DNA of 64,000 bases from Bacillota bacterium (GTDB lineage Bacteria; Bacillota; Bacilli; Paenibacillales; NBRC-103111). The translations under genes were made by a program, and so were the position numbers. This document shows, one piece after another, positions 1 to 8,975 of this stretch. The stretch lies in NCBI GenBank assembly GCA_023386955.1, contig JAEWIS010000053.1, positions 214,708-278,707 on the forward strand, written 5' to 3'. Each line of letters begins with the position of its first letter. The stretch's first letter is position 1. The notes beneath the pieces were generated by a model. It worked only from the letters and a program-made list of their open reading frames with translations, was not told the origin of the DNA and searched no databases.

Positions 1-1677
1 GCTGCGGCAATCGCCCTCTCCACGGCAGCGGGATGTGCGGACAGCAAGGATAACGGCAGCGGCACAGCAGAGCCGGCAGGCTCACCTGCAGCCACAGCCG
101 CAGCCAAGAATGAAACGGCTGAGGCCATCCGGAACGGTACGTACAAGTTTGACCCGCCGGTGACCATCACCACGGTGAAAGCCACGGACTCCACCATCAA
201 ATTCAAAAACGGGGAGACCATGGAGAACAACGTCCATACCAAATGGGCGCATGACCAGTTGGGCATTGACATTAAACATCTGTGGCAGGTGCCGGGTGAC
301 CAGTTTAATACCAAGCTGCGGCTGATGCTTACCGCCAACGAATCCCTGCCGGATGTGATTACCACCCAGGATATGACCCTGCTGGATGAGCTGATTCAAT
401 CAGGCAAATACCGGGATATCACCGCTGATTTTGAAGCGTATGCCTCTCCCAAGGTGAAGGAAATATACAATTCCAACCCCCTGAACTGGAGTCAGGTGAC
501 TTATGGCAACAAGAAGATGGCCCTGCCCAATTTCGCCAATGCGGGCAACGACAACTCCGTGCTGTGGATCCGCCAGGATTGGCTGGATAAGCTGGGGATG
601 AGCGCTCCCAAAACCTTTGCGGAGCTGGAAACCCTGATGCAGACCATCCTGGACAAAAAGCCCGGCGGCAATGACAATGTGATTCCCCTGGGGGTCAGTT
701 TCGGCTCCGGCGGCTCCTACCCCAACCCCTTCACCAGCTGGCTGGGGGAAAGCTCCTGGGTATTCGGCGCCTTCGGCACCGTCCCGTATCAATGGAATGT
801 GCAAAACGACAAGCTGGTCCACGGCTCCACTGTCCCCGAGATGAAGGGCGGTCTGACCAAGCTGAAGGAATGGTACAACAAGGGCTTCATCTCCAAGGAA
901 GCGGGCTTGCATGACGAGAACAAGCTGGCGGAGCTGATCGCCCAAGGCCGGGTTGGCATTGTAGCTGCTCCGTACTGGATGGGCACCTGGCCTGTACCTG
1001 ATCTGCAGAAGAATGTGGCCGGCGCAACCATGAAGCCGTATCCGCTGCCCACCCAGAACGGCAAGGTGGCGGCCCGGGACACCACCTATCTCCGTGGCGG
1101 CATGCTGGTCAAAAAGGATTTTAAACATGCGGATGCGCTGTTCCTGTATCTGAACCGGATTTTCGAAGCCGTCAATGCCAAGGAAGGCAGCGAGTTCGTC
1201 AACGGCTGGTATAAGGATTACGATTACACCCTCAAAGCCGACGGTACCCGGTCCGTAGAGGACAAGGATATTCCCGGCGGCAAGGTGGGCCCGGCCAAGT
1301 ATCTGCTTATCGAGCCCAAGGATCCTTTTGTAGGGCTGAAGACCAACGCCCGGCTGAGCCGGGGAGAGGCGCCTGTCACTCCTTCGGAGAAGCGGGCGGC
1401 CACCAGCAACAAGGATGTGATCAAAGCCTCGGAAATCGTGGACGACGGCTGGAAAGCGGGCATTTTTGTGCCGCAGGCCTTCACCGGAGCCAACACCCCG
1501 GCCATGCAGGCGAAGGGCGGTATTCTCGCCAAGCTGGAGGGGGATAACTTCATCGGCATGATCTATGGCAAGAAGCCCATCGAGGAGTTCGACAACTTCG
1601 TCAAGGAATGGAAGAGCCTAGGCGGGGATGACATCACCAAGGAAGCCAACGAGTGGTACCAGAAGATGAAGAAATAA
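1..1677 (+). CDS. Extracellular solute-binding lipoprotein of a carbohydrate ABC importer (5' end outside window)
   Basis: The reading frame is open from base 1, so the start codon and first part of the signal peptide lie to the left. The visible beginning reads ...STAAGC, a lipobox-like end, followed by an Ala/Gly/Ser/Thr-rich linker, as in lipoproteins tethered to the membrane. The body has features of the large (about 550 residues) CUT1 binding proteins of Paenibacillus, such as WIRQDWLDKLGM and the C-terminal EWYQKMKK. It should capture an oligosaccharide for a permease pair encoded further left. A strong terminator follows directly, so it is the last gene of its operon. It resembles the binding protein at 51750-53345 more than the one at 3823-5421. 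The substrate cannot be told from sequence. Confidence 0.9.
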   Translation, partial: AAAIALSTAAGCADSKDNGSGTAEPAGSPAATAAAKNETAEAIRNGTYKFDPPVTITTVKATDSTIKFKNGETMENNVHTKWAHDQLGIDIKHLWQVPGDQFNTKLRLMLTANESLPDVITTQDMTLLDELIQSGKYRDITADFEAYASPKVKEIYNSNPLNWSQVTYGNKKMALPNFANAGNDNSVLWIRQDWLDKLGMSAPKTFAELETLMQTILDKKPGGNDNVIPLGVSFGSGGSYPNPFTSWLGESSWVFGAFGTVPYQWNVQNDKLVHGSTVPEMKGGLTKLKEWYNKGFISKEAGLHDENKLAELIAQGRVGIVAAPYWMGTWPVPDLQKNVAGATMKPYPLPTQNGKVAARDTTYLRGGMLVKKDFKHADALFLYLNRIFEAVNAKEGSEFVNGWYKDYDYTLKADGTRSVEDKDIPGGKVGPAKYLLIEPKDPFVGLKTNARLSRGEAPVTPSEKRAATSNKDVIKASEIVDDGWKAGIFVPQAFTGANTPAMQAKGGILAKLEGDNFIGMIYGKKPIEEFDNFVKEWKSLGGDDITKEANEWYQKMKK

Positions 1678-1692
1678 AGATAGCTGCAAGGA

Positions 1693-1719
1693 GCCTGCCG
1701 GAGACGGCGGGCTTTTTTT
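1693..1719 (+). terminator. Rho-independent terminator after the first binding-protein gene
   Basis: GCCTGCCG, loop GAGA, CGGCGGGC (one T-G wobble), then seven T. It closes the operon entering from the left. Confidence 0.85.
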
Positions 1720-1794
1720 GTCCATCCGGGGAGCCTCTTCAATCCATCAGGCGGATGCCGGAATGCGCGGCAGACTCCGGGCGATTGCCGGCTT

Positions 1795-1855
1795 AAGATC
1801 TTATAAGAACTTCGAAAGATCCAAGCAATAACCCCCATAGCCTGCATGCTAAGAT
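1795..1855 (+). promoter_or_regulatory. Putative activator site and promoter of the permease operon
   Basis: The stretch beginning AAGATCTTATAAGAACTTC matches the region at 11260 at 28 of 35 positions, and more weakly the region at 8885. TATAAG starts at 1802 and a -10-like TAAGAT at 1850, a 48-base offset; the other two copies have 47. No good -35 hexamer is seen, which fits an activator-dependent promoter. Inference: operator for the YesN-like regulator at 7252-8865. Confidence 0.5.
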
Positions 1856-1881
1856 ATAGAAAAATAAGGAGCAGTGATGAT

Positions 1882-2835
1882 ATGCAGACGAAATGGGCAG
1901 CAGGACCAGGCTCCGGCATTCTACCCGCCAGCCTGAAAACCAAGATTAAGACAATCCGCAGGTATAAAACCATGTACCTTTTATTATTTCCCGCGCTGAT
2001 CTACTTTGTTATCTTCAAGTATATCCCGATGGCGGGAATCGTGATTGCATTCAAGAATTACAATATGGTGCTGGGACTGTGGGACAGCCCTTGGGTAGGG
2101 CTCAGTAATTTCAAGGATTTCATCAATGGAGTATACTTCTGGGACATTATGGGGAACACCATCATCATCTCGCTGTATAAGCTGTTAATCGGGTTTTCCG
2201 CTCCTATCCTGTTGGCCCTGCTCCTGAACGAAGTGCCGAAGCAATGGTTCAAGCGGATTGTGCAAACCATCACCTACCTGCCCCATTTCCTGTCCTGGGT
2301 CATTGTGTACGGCTTAATGGTATCCCTGCTGTCTCCGGGAGACGGCCTAATCAATATGCTGTTAAAGGAAAACGGCTTCAATCCCATCTCGTTCCTGACT
2401 GAACCCTCCTGGGGCAGGCCGGTGATCATCATGTCCGAGGTCTGGAAGGACATCGGCTGGGGAGCTATCTTGTACCTTGCTGCCTTGGCGGGAATCGATC
2501 CCAGCTTGTATGAAGCAGCCCGTATGGACGGAGCCTCCAAGTGGAGACAGCTGTGGCATGTGACACTGCCCGGCATCCGGGGCGTCATCGTGTTGATGCT
2601 GATTCTGAAGCTGAGCCACATTTTGGATGCCGGCTTTGACCAAATATTCATGTTCTCCAACACCTTCAACCAGGAGAAGATCGACATCATCGATACCTGG
2701 GTGTACCGGGAGGGCTTGGAACGGTTAAGGATCGGCTTGGCGACTGCAGTGGGTTTGTTTAAAGCCGTGATCGGATTTGGGTTGGTGCTGGCGTCCAACA
2801 AGCTTGCCAAAAAATTCGACGGGCAAATCTGGTGA
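1882..2835 (+). CDS. ABC sugar permease, LplB/YtcP type (first subunit)
   Basis: This 317-residue inner-membrane protein has about six hydrophobic segments, starting with YLLLFPALIYFVIFKYIP, and the cytoplasmic EAA loop (YEAARMDGASKWRQLWHVTLPGI) that docks on the ATPase. This places it in the CUT1 permease family (LplB-like). An upstream in-frame ATG exists at 1846, but AAGGAG at 1866-1871 lies 10 bases before the ATG at 1882, which is preferred. It forms a heterodimer with the next gene product and is supplied by the binding protein at 3823. No ATPase gene is present; such systems normally share an MsmX-type ATPase encoded elsewhere. Expression is probably controlled by the downstream two-component pair. 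Confidence 0.93.
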   Translation: MQTKWAAGPGSGILPASLKTKIKTIRRYKTMYLLLFPALIYFVIFKYIPMAGIVIAFKNYNMVLGLWDSPWVGLSNFKDFINGVYFWDIMGNTIIISLYKLLIGFSAPILLALLLNEVPKQWFKRIVQTITYLPHFLSWVIVYGLMVSLLSPGDGLINMLLKENGFNPISFLTEPSWGRPVIIMSEVWKDIGWGAILYLAALAGIDPSLYEAARMDGASKWRQLWHVTLPGIRGVIVLMLILKLSHILDAGFDQIFMFSNTFNQEKIDIIDTWVYREGLERLRIGLATAVGLFKAVIGFGLVLASNKLAKKFDGQIW

Positions 2836-2846
2836 GGAGATCGATT

Positions 2847-3716
2847 ATGGTAAATCAGACGTTTGGAGAAAAAGTGGGACAAGTCTTTGTCTATAGCATA
2901 CTGGTGTTGTTATCCGCGCTTTGTTTGTTTCCCTTCCTGTATGTGGTTGCCGTTTCCGTTACCTCGGAGGCGGAGGTGCTAAGAAGAGGGGTTGTGATTA
3001 TCCCCGAGGCAGTTACCTTCGCGGCCTACAAGGAAGTGCTTTTCTCCCAGGGTCTGGGGCAGGCATATAAGGTTACCCTGTTTCGTACCCTTGCGGGGAC
3101 AGCACTCAACATGCTTTTTACCGTGATTGCCGCTTATCCCCTATCCAAGAGATATTTGCCGGGACGCAGTCCCTTCCTGTTGTTTATCGTCTTTACCATG
3201 ATGTTCAGCGGGGGCCTCATCCCTTCGTACTTGGTCATCCGTTCCCTGGGATTGCTGAATACCCCGTGGGTGCTTATCGTTCCGAATTTGATCAGCGCCT
3301 TTAACCTGGTTATTATCAAAGGCTTCTTCGAGCAGCTTCCTCCCGAAATTGAGGAGTCGGCACGGGTGGACGGAGCCAGCGAGCTGCAGTCTCTGTGGAA
3401 GATTATCCTGCCTCTCTCCATGCCCGTCTTAGCAACCATTTCCTTGTTCTATGCAGTCGGGCATTGGAACAGCTACTTCGATGCCATCGTGTATATCAAT
3501 GATACGAAATGGATGCCGCTTCAAGTGATTCTGCGCAATATCCTGCTTAATGTTCAGGCGCAAAGTGCGGATATGGGCTCCAGCTCGGAGCATGTGAGCA
3601 CCATTGCCCTGCAGATGGCTGCTGTTGTGGTGACGACGGTACCGATCCTCATCGTCTACCCGTTTTTGCAGAAGCATTTTACCAAGGGCGTACTTGTAGG
3701 CTCCATTAAAGGGTAA
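2847..3716 (+). CDS. ABC sugar permease, LplC/YtcP type (second subunit)
   Basis: This 289-residue membrane protein has the second-subunit pattern of CUT1 importers: an N-terminal segment ending LCLFPFLYVVAVS, the EAA loop ESARVDGASELQSLWKIILPLSMP, and the C-terminal signature YPFLQKHFTKGVLVGSIKG found in all three second permeases of this window. The ATG at 2847 is preferred because GAGGAG lies just before it at 2834-2839, overlapping the stop of the first permease gene; a GTG at 2832 in the same frame is poorly placed. It should pair with the product of 1882-2835 to form the sugar channel. The tight spacing means the two are co-transcribed and probably co-translated. Confidence 0.93.
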   Translation: MVNQTFGEKVGQVFVYSILVLLSALCLFPFLYVVAVSVTSEAEVLRRGVVIIPEAVTFAAYKEVLFSQGLGQAYKVTLFRTLAGTALNMLFTVIAAYPLSKRYLPGRSPFLLFIVFTMMFSGGLIPSYLVIRSLGLLNTPWVLIVPNLISAFNLVIIKGFFEQLPPEIEESARVDGASELQSLWKIILPLSMPVLATISLFYAVGHWNSYFDAIVYINDTKWMPLQVILRNILLNVQAQSADMGSSSEHVSTIALQMAAVVVTTVPILIVYPFLQKHFTKGVLVGSIKG

Positions 3717-3736
3717 GAAGGGCGGTGGCTTTAACG

Positions 3737-3790
3737 CCGGAATGTTCTTCCTTTCCACGATCTGCGCTGTGAGGGTATAGGGCATTCCGG
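3737..3790 (+). other. Intercistronic stem before the binding-protein gene
   Basis: CCGGAATG at 3737-3744 pairs perfectly with CATTCCGG at 3783-3790, with no T-run after it. Such stems between permease and binding-protein genes often stabilise or process mRNA so that binding protein exceeds permease; that role is inferred here. Confidence 0.45.
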
Positions 3791-3822
3791 TGTGATACTA
3801 TATATACAAAGGAGAGGTCAAC

Positions 3823-5421
3823 ATGCAACGTAAAAAGATTATTTTTCCCGTGCTGGCTGCAATAGTCGGCTTGGGAGCGGCTGTGTCAGGCTGCGGAGGA
3901 AAGAATGAGGCTGATCCTGCAGCCGCAACGGCTGCTTCGGGCAGCCCGAAAGCCGAAGCCAACAAGTTCGCCAACAGGTTGAAAATTACGATGTTCAATC
4001 AAGGTACCTTCAACGCGTCGGCTCCGGTTCCACCCCTGGAGGAGGATATTCAGCGTCAGATGCTGGGGAAAGCGGTAAATATCGATCTGGATATGATTAT
4101 TCCCCAATCTGGACAGGCGACCACCAAATTGAATACGCTGATTGCCGGCGGAGATATTCCCGATCTGATCTTCCTGAAAACCCGGACGGACCTGGCGCAA
4201 TATTACGACCAGGGGATTCTGGCGGACCTGACTCCGTATCTGGAGCAATTCCCCGAATTGAAGAAGCGCTTTGGCAGCGGCTCCTGGGATGCAGCCAAAT
4301 ATAAAGGAAAAACCATTGCCGTTCCGGGCTACGACAATGTAAACGGGATGATCAACAGCATCTATATCCGCAATGATTGGTTAAAGAAGCTGAACCTGAA
4401 GGTGCCGACAACACCTGATGAGCTGTTCGAGGTAATGAAAGCCTTTACAGAGAAGGACCCTGACGGCAACGGCAAGAACGATACCTACGGATTCATCGGG
4501 GGTATGAATAAGGAAGGGACTCTTACATCCTATGGCTTCGACACCCTGATGTGGATGTTCGGTGTAAACCCTCCGGGTGCTATTGACGTCAAGGATAATA
4601 AGGCAGTTATGCTATTCACGGATCCTAAAATGAAAGAGGCGCTTAGTTATATCAATAAGATGATGGAAGCCAAGCTGGTGGACCCCGACTGGGTAACCAT
4701 GAATACCTCCGATCTGCTCGATCAGAAGCTGTTTAAGGGCAAGGTCGGCGTGATGGTAAGAGATGCGCGCAGGATGGAGCCGGATGCCCAGCAGAAAATG
4801 AAGGAGGTCGGCGGAGAAATTCCGGATTGGGTCATTATTCCTCCCATGAAGGGGCCGTACGGGGATCAGCTTCTGGAGAGAAAAACATACCAAAGCAACA
4901 CCTGGGCGATTTCCGTAAAAGCAAACAAGGAGAAAATCACCCGAATCCTGGCCATGCTGGAGTATGTTTTTACGGATAAAGAGGCCTACCCCCATTTTGC
5001 ATACGGAGTGAAAGGAATCCATTGGGATTTGGTAGACGGCAAGGCAAAGAATAAAATCCCTGAGTTATCCAAAGAGGTGAAGGATAAATACGCCTGGGTG
5101 GACCATTATAAATTCCCCCGGCGCGGTGATGACGCGGAATACTTCAGCTTCAAAAACCCGAAAACCATAGAGGCCTTCGAGAACAATCAGAAGTACGTAG
5201 CTCCTACTCTGCCCGGAGCCTCCTTGACGGCTGATGCCAACGATACCAAGGCAGTGGAACGGGTACGCTTCATCAATGAATCCTTAATCAAGTTCATGAG
5301 CGGCAAGGAACCGCTCTCCAACTGGGATAGCTTCATCAAAACCCTGGAAACCAAGTTCGACCTGCAGAAATATAAGGATAATGTAGATCAGCAGCTGAAG
5401 GAACTGGGATATATCAAGTAA
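3823..5421 (+). CDS. Extracellular solute-binding lipoprotein of the first complete importer
   Basis: A 532-residue precursor with a basic start (MQRKKIIF), a hydrophobic stretch and the lipobox VSGC with the acylated Cys near residue 25, followed by an Ala/Ser-rich linker. The rest looks like a two-lobed CUT1 binding protein, with YIRNDWLKKLNLKVPTTPDE and DPDGNGKNDTYGF, the latter an Asp/Asn/Gly-rich turn common in this family. AAAGGAGAGG precedes the ATG well. The order permease-permease-binding protein-kinase-regulator is typical of Paenibacillus sugar operons with YesM/YesN-type control. Its ligand is unknown; the neighbouring secreted proteins point to a plant or microbial polysaccharide. 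Confidence 0.93.
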   Translation: MQRKKIIFPVLAAIVGLGAAVSGCGGKNEADPAAATAASGSPKAEANKFANRLKITMFNQGTFNASAPVPPLEEDIQRQMLGKAVNIDLDMIIPQSGQATTKLNTLIAGGDIPDLIFLKTRTDLAQYYDQGILADLTPYLEQFPELKKRFGSGSWDAAKYKGKTIAVPGYDNVNGMINSIYIRNDWLKKLNLKVPTTPDELFEVMKAFTEKDPDGNGKNDTYGFIGGMNKEGTLTSYGFDTLMWMFGVNPPGAIDVKDNKAVMLFTDPKMKEALSYINKMMEAKLVDPDWVTMNTSDLLDQKLFKGKVGVMVRDARRMEPDAQQKMKEVGGEIPDWVIIPPMKGPYGDQLLERKTYQSNTWAISVKANKEKITRILAMLEYVFTDKEAYPHFAYGVKGIHWDLVDGKAKNKIPELSKEVKDKYAWVDHYKFPRRGDDAEYFSFKNPKTIEAFENNQKYVAPTLPGASLTADANDTKAVERVRFINESLIKFMSGKEPLSNWDSFIKTLETKFDLQKYKDNVDQQLKELGYIK

Positions 5422-5430
5422 ATACAGGGA

Positions 5431-5460
5431 AGAGGGGAGCGTAGCGCTGCTCCTCTCTTT
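5431..5460 (+). terminator. Terminator or attenuator between binding protein and kinase genes
   Basis: AGAGGGGAGC pairs with GCTCCTCTCT with a small bulge, followed by TTTG. It may reduce read-through so that the two-component genes are expressed less than the transporter. Confidence 0.6.
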
Positions 5461-5510
5461 GTTGGATTATGGTATGCTTGAATGAAATCTGCATAAAGGG
5501 AAGACAGCCG

Positions 5511-7280
5511 ATGCGAAGAAGAACAAGCCTGCCTATGAAACTATTTCTCATGTGCTTTGCATTTGTTTTAAGCTGCATCATCTTGATCAGCCAATTGTCT
5601 TACCGATATATCCAGATGGAGGTAAGGGCTAATGACGACTATTATCTCAAGCAGATCCTCGATAAGGTGGATCAATATTTAACCGTCAACTTTTCCTCCT
5701 TCCAGACCATTCTCTTTTCCCTGCAAACATCGGTGCAGGCCAATCTGGGCAACACGGATATGATCCGGGATCAGGTCAGGCAGCTGTATGAGCTGAACAG
5801 CAATTATGTCAACAATATTTATTTGATCAACAGCGATCTGTCCATTATCGGCGGAAGCACGGCTACCCGTATCTTTGACGAAGCGCTGCCTGACCGGAAG
5901 CCTCTGCTTGAGGCGGCGGACAAAAACAGAAGGGCAACCTTTGTAAGCGAGCCTTATCAATCCGCATATTCTGGCTGGACGGTGACTATGGTCCGGTATT
6001 TAAGCGGTACTCCAGTCCCCCTAGCAGTGGCAGTTGACTTGGATCTGAATGCCATCGAGGAAGCCTTATTCAAGATTAATAAACAGGAACAAATGAATCT
6101 GGCGCTTATCACCTCAACAGGTAAAATAATCGCCGGCTTCTCCGAAAATAGAGAGCCTCTGGAAGTAGATGACCACATGTTTTTCATTGGGGAGACGTCA
6201 GGGGAACAGATTCTGGACAGCAGCGGGTCCAGTATGCAGGTCAGCACCAAGGAAGGGAATCCGGTTTCCATTTTGAAGCAGCCTACAGAAAAGTTCAATT
6301 GGTTCATCATTTCGATTAACGATGAATCGCGTTTGGAGGCGGCGCTGGCCAGATTGCAAACGTACTACTTCGGGCTGTTGCTTGCCGGCTTAGTGCTAAG
6401 CCTGCTCATTTCCTACTTCATCGCCAAGTATATCCGCATTCCGCTGTATTACCTGAAGGCCAAAATGAACCGGGTGGAGCAAGGCGATCTGAATGTGACC
6501 ATATCCATAAAACGGAGTGATGAGTTTGGCGAGCTCTCCCGGGCATTTGACAGGATGCTTCAGCAAATCGGTGAGCTGATGCAGCGCTCTGAGCAGCAAA
6601 ACGAGCTCAGGAGAAGGCTGGAAATTCAGGTTCTGCAATCGCAGATTAACCCCCATTTCCTGTATAACACCCTGGGCTCCATCAGCAATGTCGTCCGTCT
6701 GGGACAGCTGGATAAGGTGGATGTGGTGATCGGCTCGCTGATCTCCTTATTGGAATACGGAATATCGGAAGCTTCGGAGCAGGTTGAGCTGCGTTATGAG
6801 CTGCAGAATGTTTCCGACTATATTGCCATCCAGAATATCCGCTATAACCGGAGCTTTCAATTGATCGAGCAGATTGAGGAAGGGCTTATGGCGTTCCCGG
6901 TATTCCGGATGCTGCTGCAGCCGTTAGTGGAGAATAGTGTTTTTCACGGATATAGCGGCGGGCAGCTGGAGGGATCGATTGCCATTCGTGCTTATGGCGA
7001 GAGTGAATTCACTGTCATTGAGGTGGAGGATCAGGGTGTGGGAATCTCAAGTGATAAGCTGGGGCATCTGCTGGTGCCCGATTCGGCCGGTTCGGAGCCT
7101 AAGCGCAAAAGAATCGGGATGAACAACATTCACGAGCGAATCAAATTGCATTACGGGGAGCAGTATGGTCTGCAGATTATCAGTATCCCCGGCAGGGGAA
7201 CTAAAGTCCGTGCGTTATTCCCGCCCAGTCCGGCAAAGGAGCTGCATAAAGATGAGAACCTACACCTGCCTCATTGTTGA
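5511..7280 (+). CDS. YesM-like sensor histidine kinase
   Basis: A 589-residue membrane kinase. A first membrane segment lies near residues 9-30 (MKLFLMCFAFVLSCIILISQ), then an extracellular sensor region of about 250 residues (probably Cache-type), a second segment near 285-305, a HAMP linker (KAKMNRVEQGDLNVTI), the His_kinase domain with QSQINPHFLYNTLGS (likely phosphorylated His382), and a C-terminal HATPase domain (ENSVFHGY, EVEDQGVGIS, GIGMNNIHERI-like). The ATG at 5511 follows AAAGGG; an in-frame ATG at 5469 has no good ribosome site. It overlaps the regulator gene by 29 bases, so the two form a two-component pair sensing an extracellular sugar or binding-protein signal. Confidence 0.92.
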   Translation: MRRRTSLPMKLFLMCFAFVLSCIILISQLSYRYIQMEVRANDDYYLKQILDKVDQYLTVNFSSFQTILFSLQTSVQANLGNTDMIRDQVRQLYELNSNYVNNIYLINSDLSIIGGSTATRIFDEALPDRKPLLEAADKNRRATFVSEPYQSAYSGWTVTMVRYLSGTPVPLAVAVDLDLNAIEEALFKINKQEQMNLALITSTGKIIAGFSENREPLEVDDHMFFIGETSGEQILDSSGSSMQVSTKEGNPVSILKQPTEKFNWFIISINDESRLEAALARLQTYYFGLLLAGLVLSLLISYFIAKYIRIPLYYLKAKMNRVEQGDLNVTISIKRSDEFGELSRAFDRMLQQIGELMQRSEQQNELRRRLEIQVLQSQINPHFLYNTLGSISNVVRLGQLDKVDVVIGSLISLLEYGISEASEQVELRYELQNVSDYIAIQNIRYNRSFQLIEQIEEGLMAFPVFRMLLQPLVENSVFHGYSGGQLEGSIAIRAYGESEFTVIEVEDQGVGISSDKLGHLLVPDSAGSEPKRKRIGMNNIHERIKLHYGEQYGLQIISIPGRGTKVRALFPPSPAKELHKDENLHLPHC

Positions 7281-8865
7281 CGACGAGGATTTGATTCTGC
7301 AAAGGCTGGAGCTGTTCTTCCAGGAGCTGGCCCGCAGGGATAAACGGTTTCTTCTGGTGGGTAAGGCATACAGCGGGATAAAGGGGATGGAGGAGGCGCT
7401 TAGACTGAAGCCCGATATCATCCTGTCGGATATCGTCATGCCGCAGCTGGATGGAATATCCATGATTGAGGAGCTGAAGCCCAAGCTTCCCAACACCCGC
7501 TACATTCTCCTTACGGCATACTCGTCGTTTGAATATGCCCAACGGGCGATCCAGGCCAATATTATGGAATACATCATCAAGGTTCCCCTTCGGGAGGAAG
7601 CCCTGCAGCGGGCATTGGATAAGGCGGTCGCCTCCATGGAGGAAGCCAGAAGAAAGGAGGACGAGCTGCTATCCCTGAATGTGGCGGTGCAGGAGAATAA
7701 GTACCGGGTACGCAAGCAGTTCTTCAACGAACTGGTCAGGGGGGAGGTTCCCGCCCACCGGGCTGCGGACTTCGGGAAACGGATGCAGCTTCAATTTTTT
7801 GAGGCTCATTACTGCTGCTTTATTGCAGAGATGAACCACTATGACAGCTTTCGAAACGAATATTCGGCAGTAGACCAGAGCATTCTGAAATATGCGGTTA
7901 CCAATATCATCGATGAAACCCTGGTCAGCTTCGGTGCAGGAGCGGCCTCCGAATTGCTCGACAATCATTTTATCGGATTTCTTGCCTGGAGCCATACCCG
8001 CAGTGAAATGGATACGGAGCTGGTCTGCCAGACGATGGGACGACAGATTGTGCAGAACTTGAAGCAATTCCTGAATCAAGAGGTATCTGTTGCCTTCGGC
8101 AGTCCCCACCGGGGCTGGGAGTCGGTTAACCAAGCCTATACGGAGGCGGCTGGTGTGTGTGCGGACTTCTATTTTCATGAGGATAAGACGGTCATTACCT
8201 TAGCACACCGCATCCCTTACCATAATGACCGGCGGGAGGCCCTTCAAGAGAAGCTGGCGGATTTTCTTGACTGGATGTTCAGGGATGTTACCAGAGCGGA
8301 GCTGGATGAACGGATGGCAGAGATAAGCCGGTTTTTCTCGGATAATAAAATTCATAAGTCCATCTTGGCGCCTATGCTGCGGAATTTTTATCGAGGCATT
8401 TCAGTCAAATTGAAATCATGGAGTGTCATGGAGTCTGATGAGGAGGAGTTTCCGCTGCAATTTATGACATTCCGGGAGCAGCTCAGGTTCATCAGCGGTT
8501 TTATCATGGAATGTCTCCAGGATAACAAGTTGGTTCACCGCACAGAGATTACAAGAGCCAAACGGTTCATTGAGCAGAATCTCAAGCTGCGCCTAAGCCT
8601 GCAAGCCATTGCCGATCATGTGAACCTGGCCCCCACCTATTTCAGCAGCCTGTTCAAGAAAACAATGAAGGAAGGAGTCGTGGATTACATTAACCGCCGG
8701 AAGATTGAGCTGTCGCTGGAACTGCTGCAAGCCAGAGATTACTCGATTATGGAATTATGCGAGGAAGTGGGAATTGTGAATGAAGGGTATTTCTGCAAGC
8801 TGTTTAAGCAGTATACGGGAATGACGCCCAAGCAATACCGTAAAAAAATCCACGGGCTGAAGTAG
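7252..8865 (+). CDS. YesN-like response regulator with AraC-type DNA-binding domain
   Basis: This 537-residue cytoplasmic regulator starts with a receiver domain (CLIVDDED, phosphoacceptor Asp60 in ILSDIVMPQLDG, then LLTAYSSFEYA and a switch Lys). A long middle region with helical and GGDEF-like-fold character follows, and the protein ends with two AraC-type helix-turn-helix motifs (ADHVNLAPTYFSSLFKKTM and YFCKLFKQYTGMTPKQYR). The ATG at 7252 follows AAAGGA and lies inside the end of the kinase gene, indicating translational coupling. It probably activates the transporter operon and nearby glycan genes through the shared motif seen at 1795, 8885 and 11260. That link is inferred from motif position alone. 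Confidence 0.92.
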   Translation: MRTYTCLIVDDEDLILQRLELFFQELARRDKRFLLVGKAYSGIKGMEEALRLKPDIILSDIVMPQLDGISMIEELKPKLPNTRYILLTAYSSFEYAQRAIQANIMEYIIKVPLREEALQRALDKAVASMEEARRKEDELLSLNVAVQENKYRVRKQFFNELVRGEVPAHRAADFGKRMQLQFFEAHYCCFIAEMNHYDSFRNEYSAVDQSILKYAVTNIIDETLVSFGAGAASELLDNHFIGFLAWSHTRSEMDTELVCQTMGRQIVQNLKQFLNQEVSVAFGSPHRGWESVNQAYTEAAGVCADFYFHEDKTVITLAHRIPYHNDRREALQEKLADFLDWMFRDVTRAELDERMAEISRFFSDNKIHKSILAPMLRNFYRGISVKLKSWSVMESDEEEFPLQFMTFREQLRFISGFIMECLQDNKLVHRTEITRAKRFIEQNLKLRLSLQAIADHVNLAPTYFSSLFKKTMKEGVVDYINRRKIELSLELLQARDYSIMELCEEVGIVNEGYFCKLFKQYTGMTPKQYRKKIHGLK

Positions 8866-8883
8866 TCCTGTCTGTCAACGGAT

Positions 8884-8943
8884 AAGAATCTATGAGTTTT
8901 TCATAATATCCTGTAAAAAAGCGGCTCCGAGAAAGGTTACCAT
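8884..8943 (+). promoter_or_regulatory. Putative activator site and promoter of the oxidoreductase gene
   Basis: TATGAG at 8891 begins a stretch matching the site at 11267 at about 20 of 28 positions (conserved TTTC, TAA, ATCCT, AAA). A -10-like TACCAT lies at 8938, exactly 47 bases later, as TATCAT does at 11314. This supports common control with the 11389 gene. Confidence 0.45.
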
Positions 8944-8975
8944 GAATAGCAAATCGATTCATGGAGGTTATCACA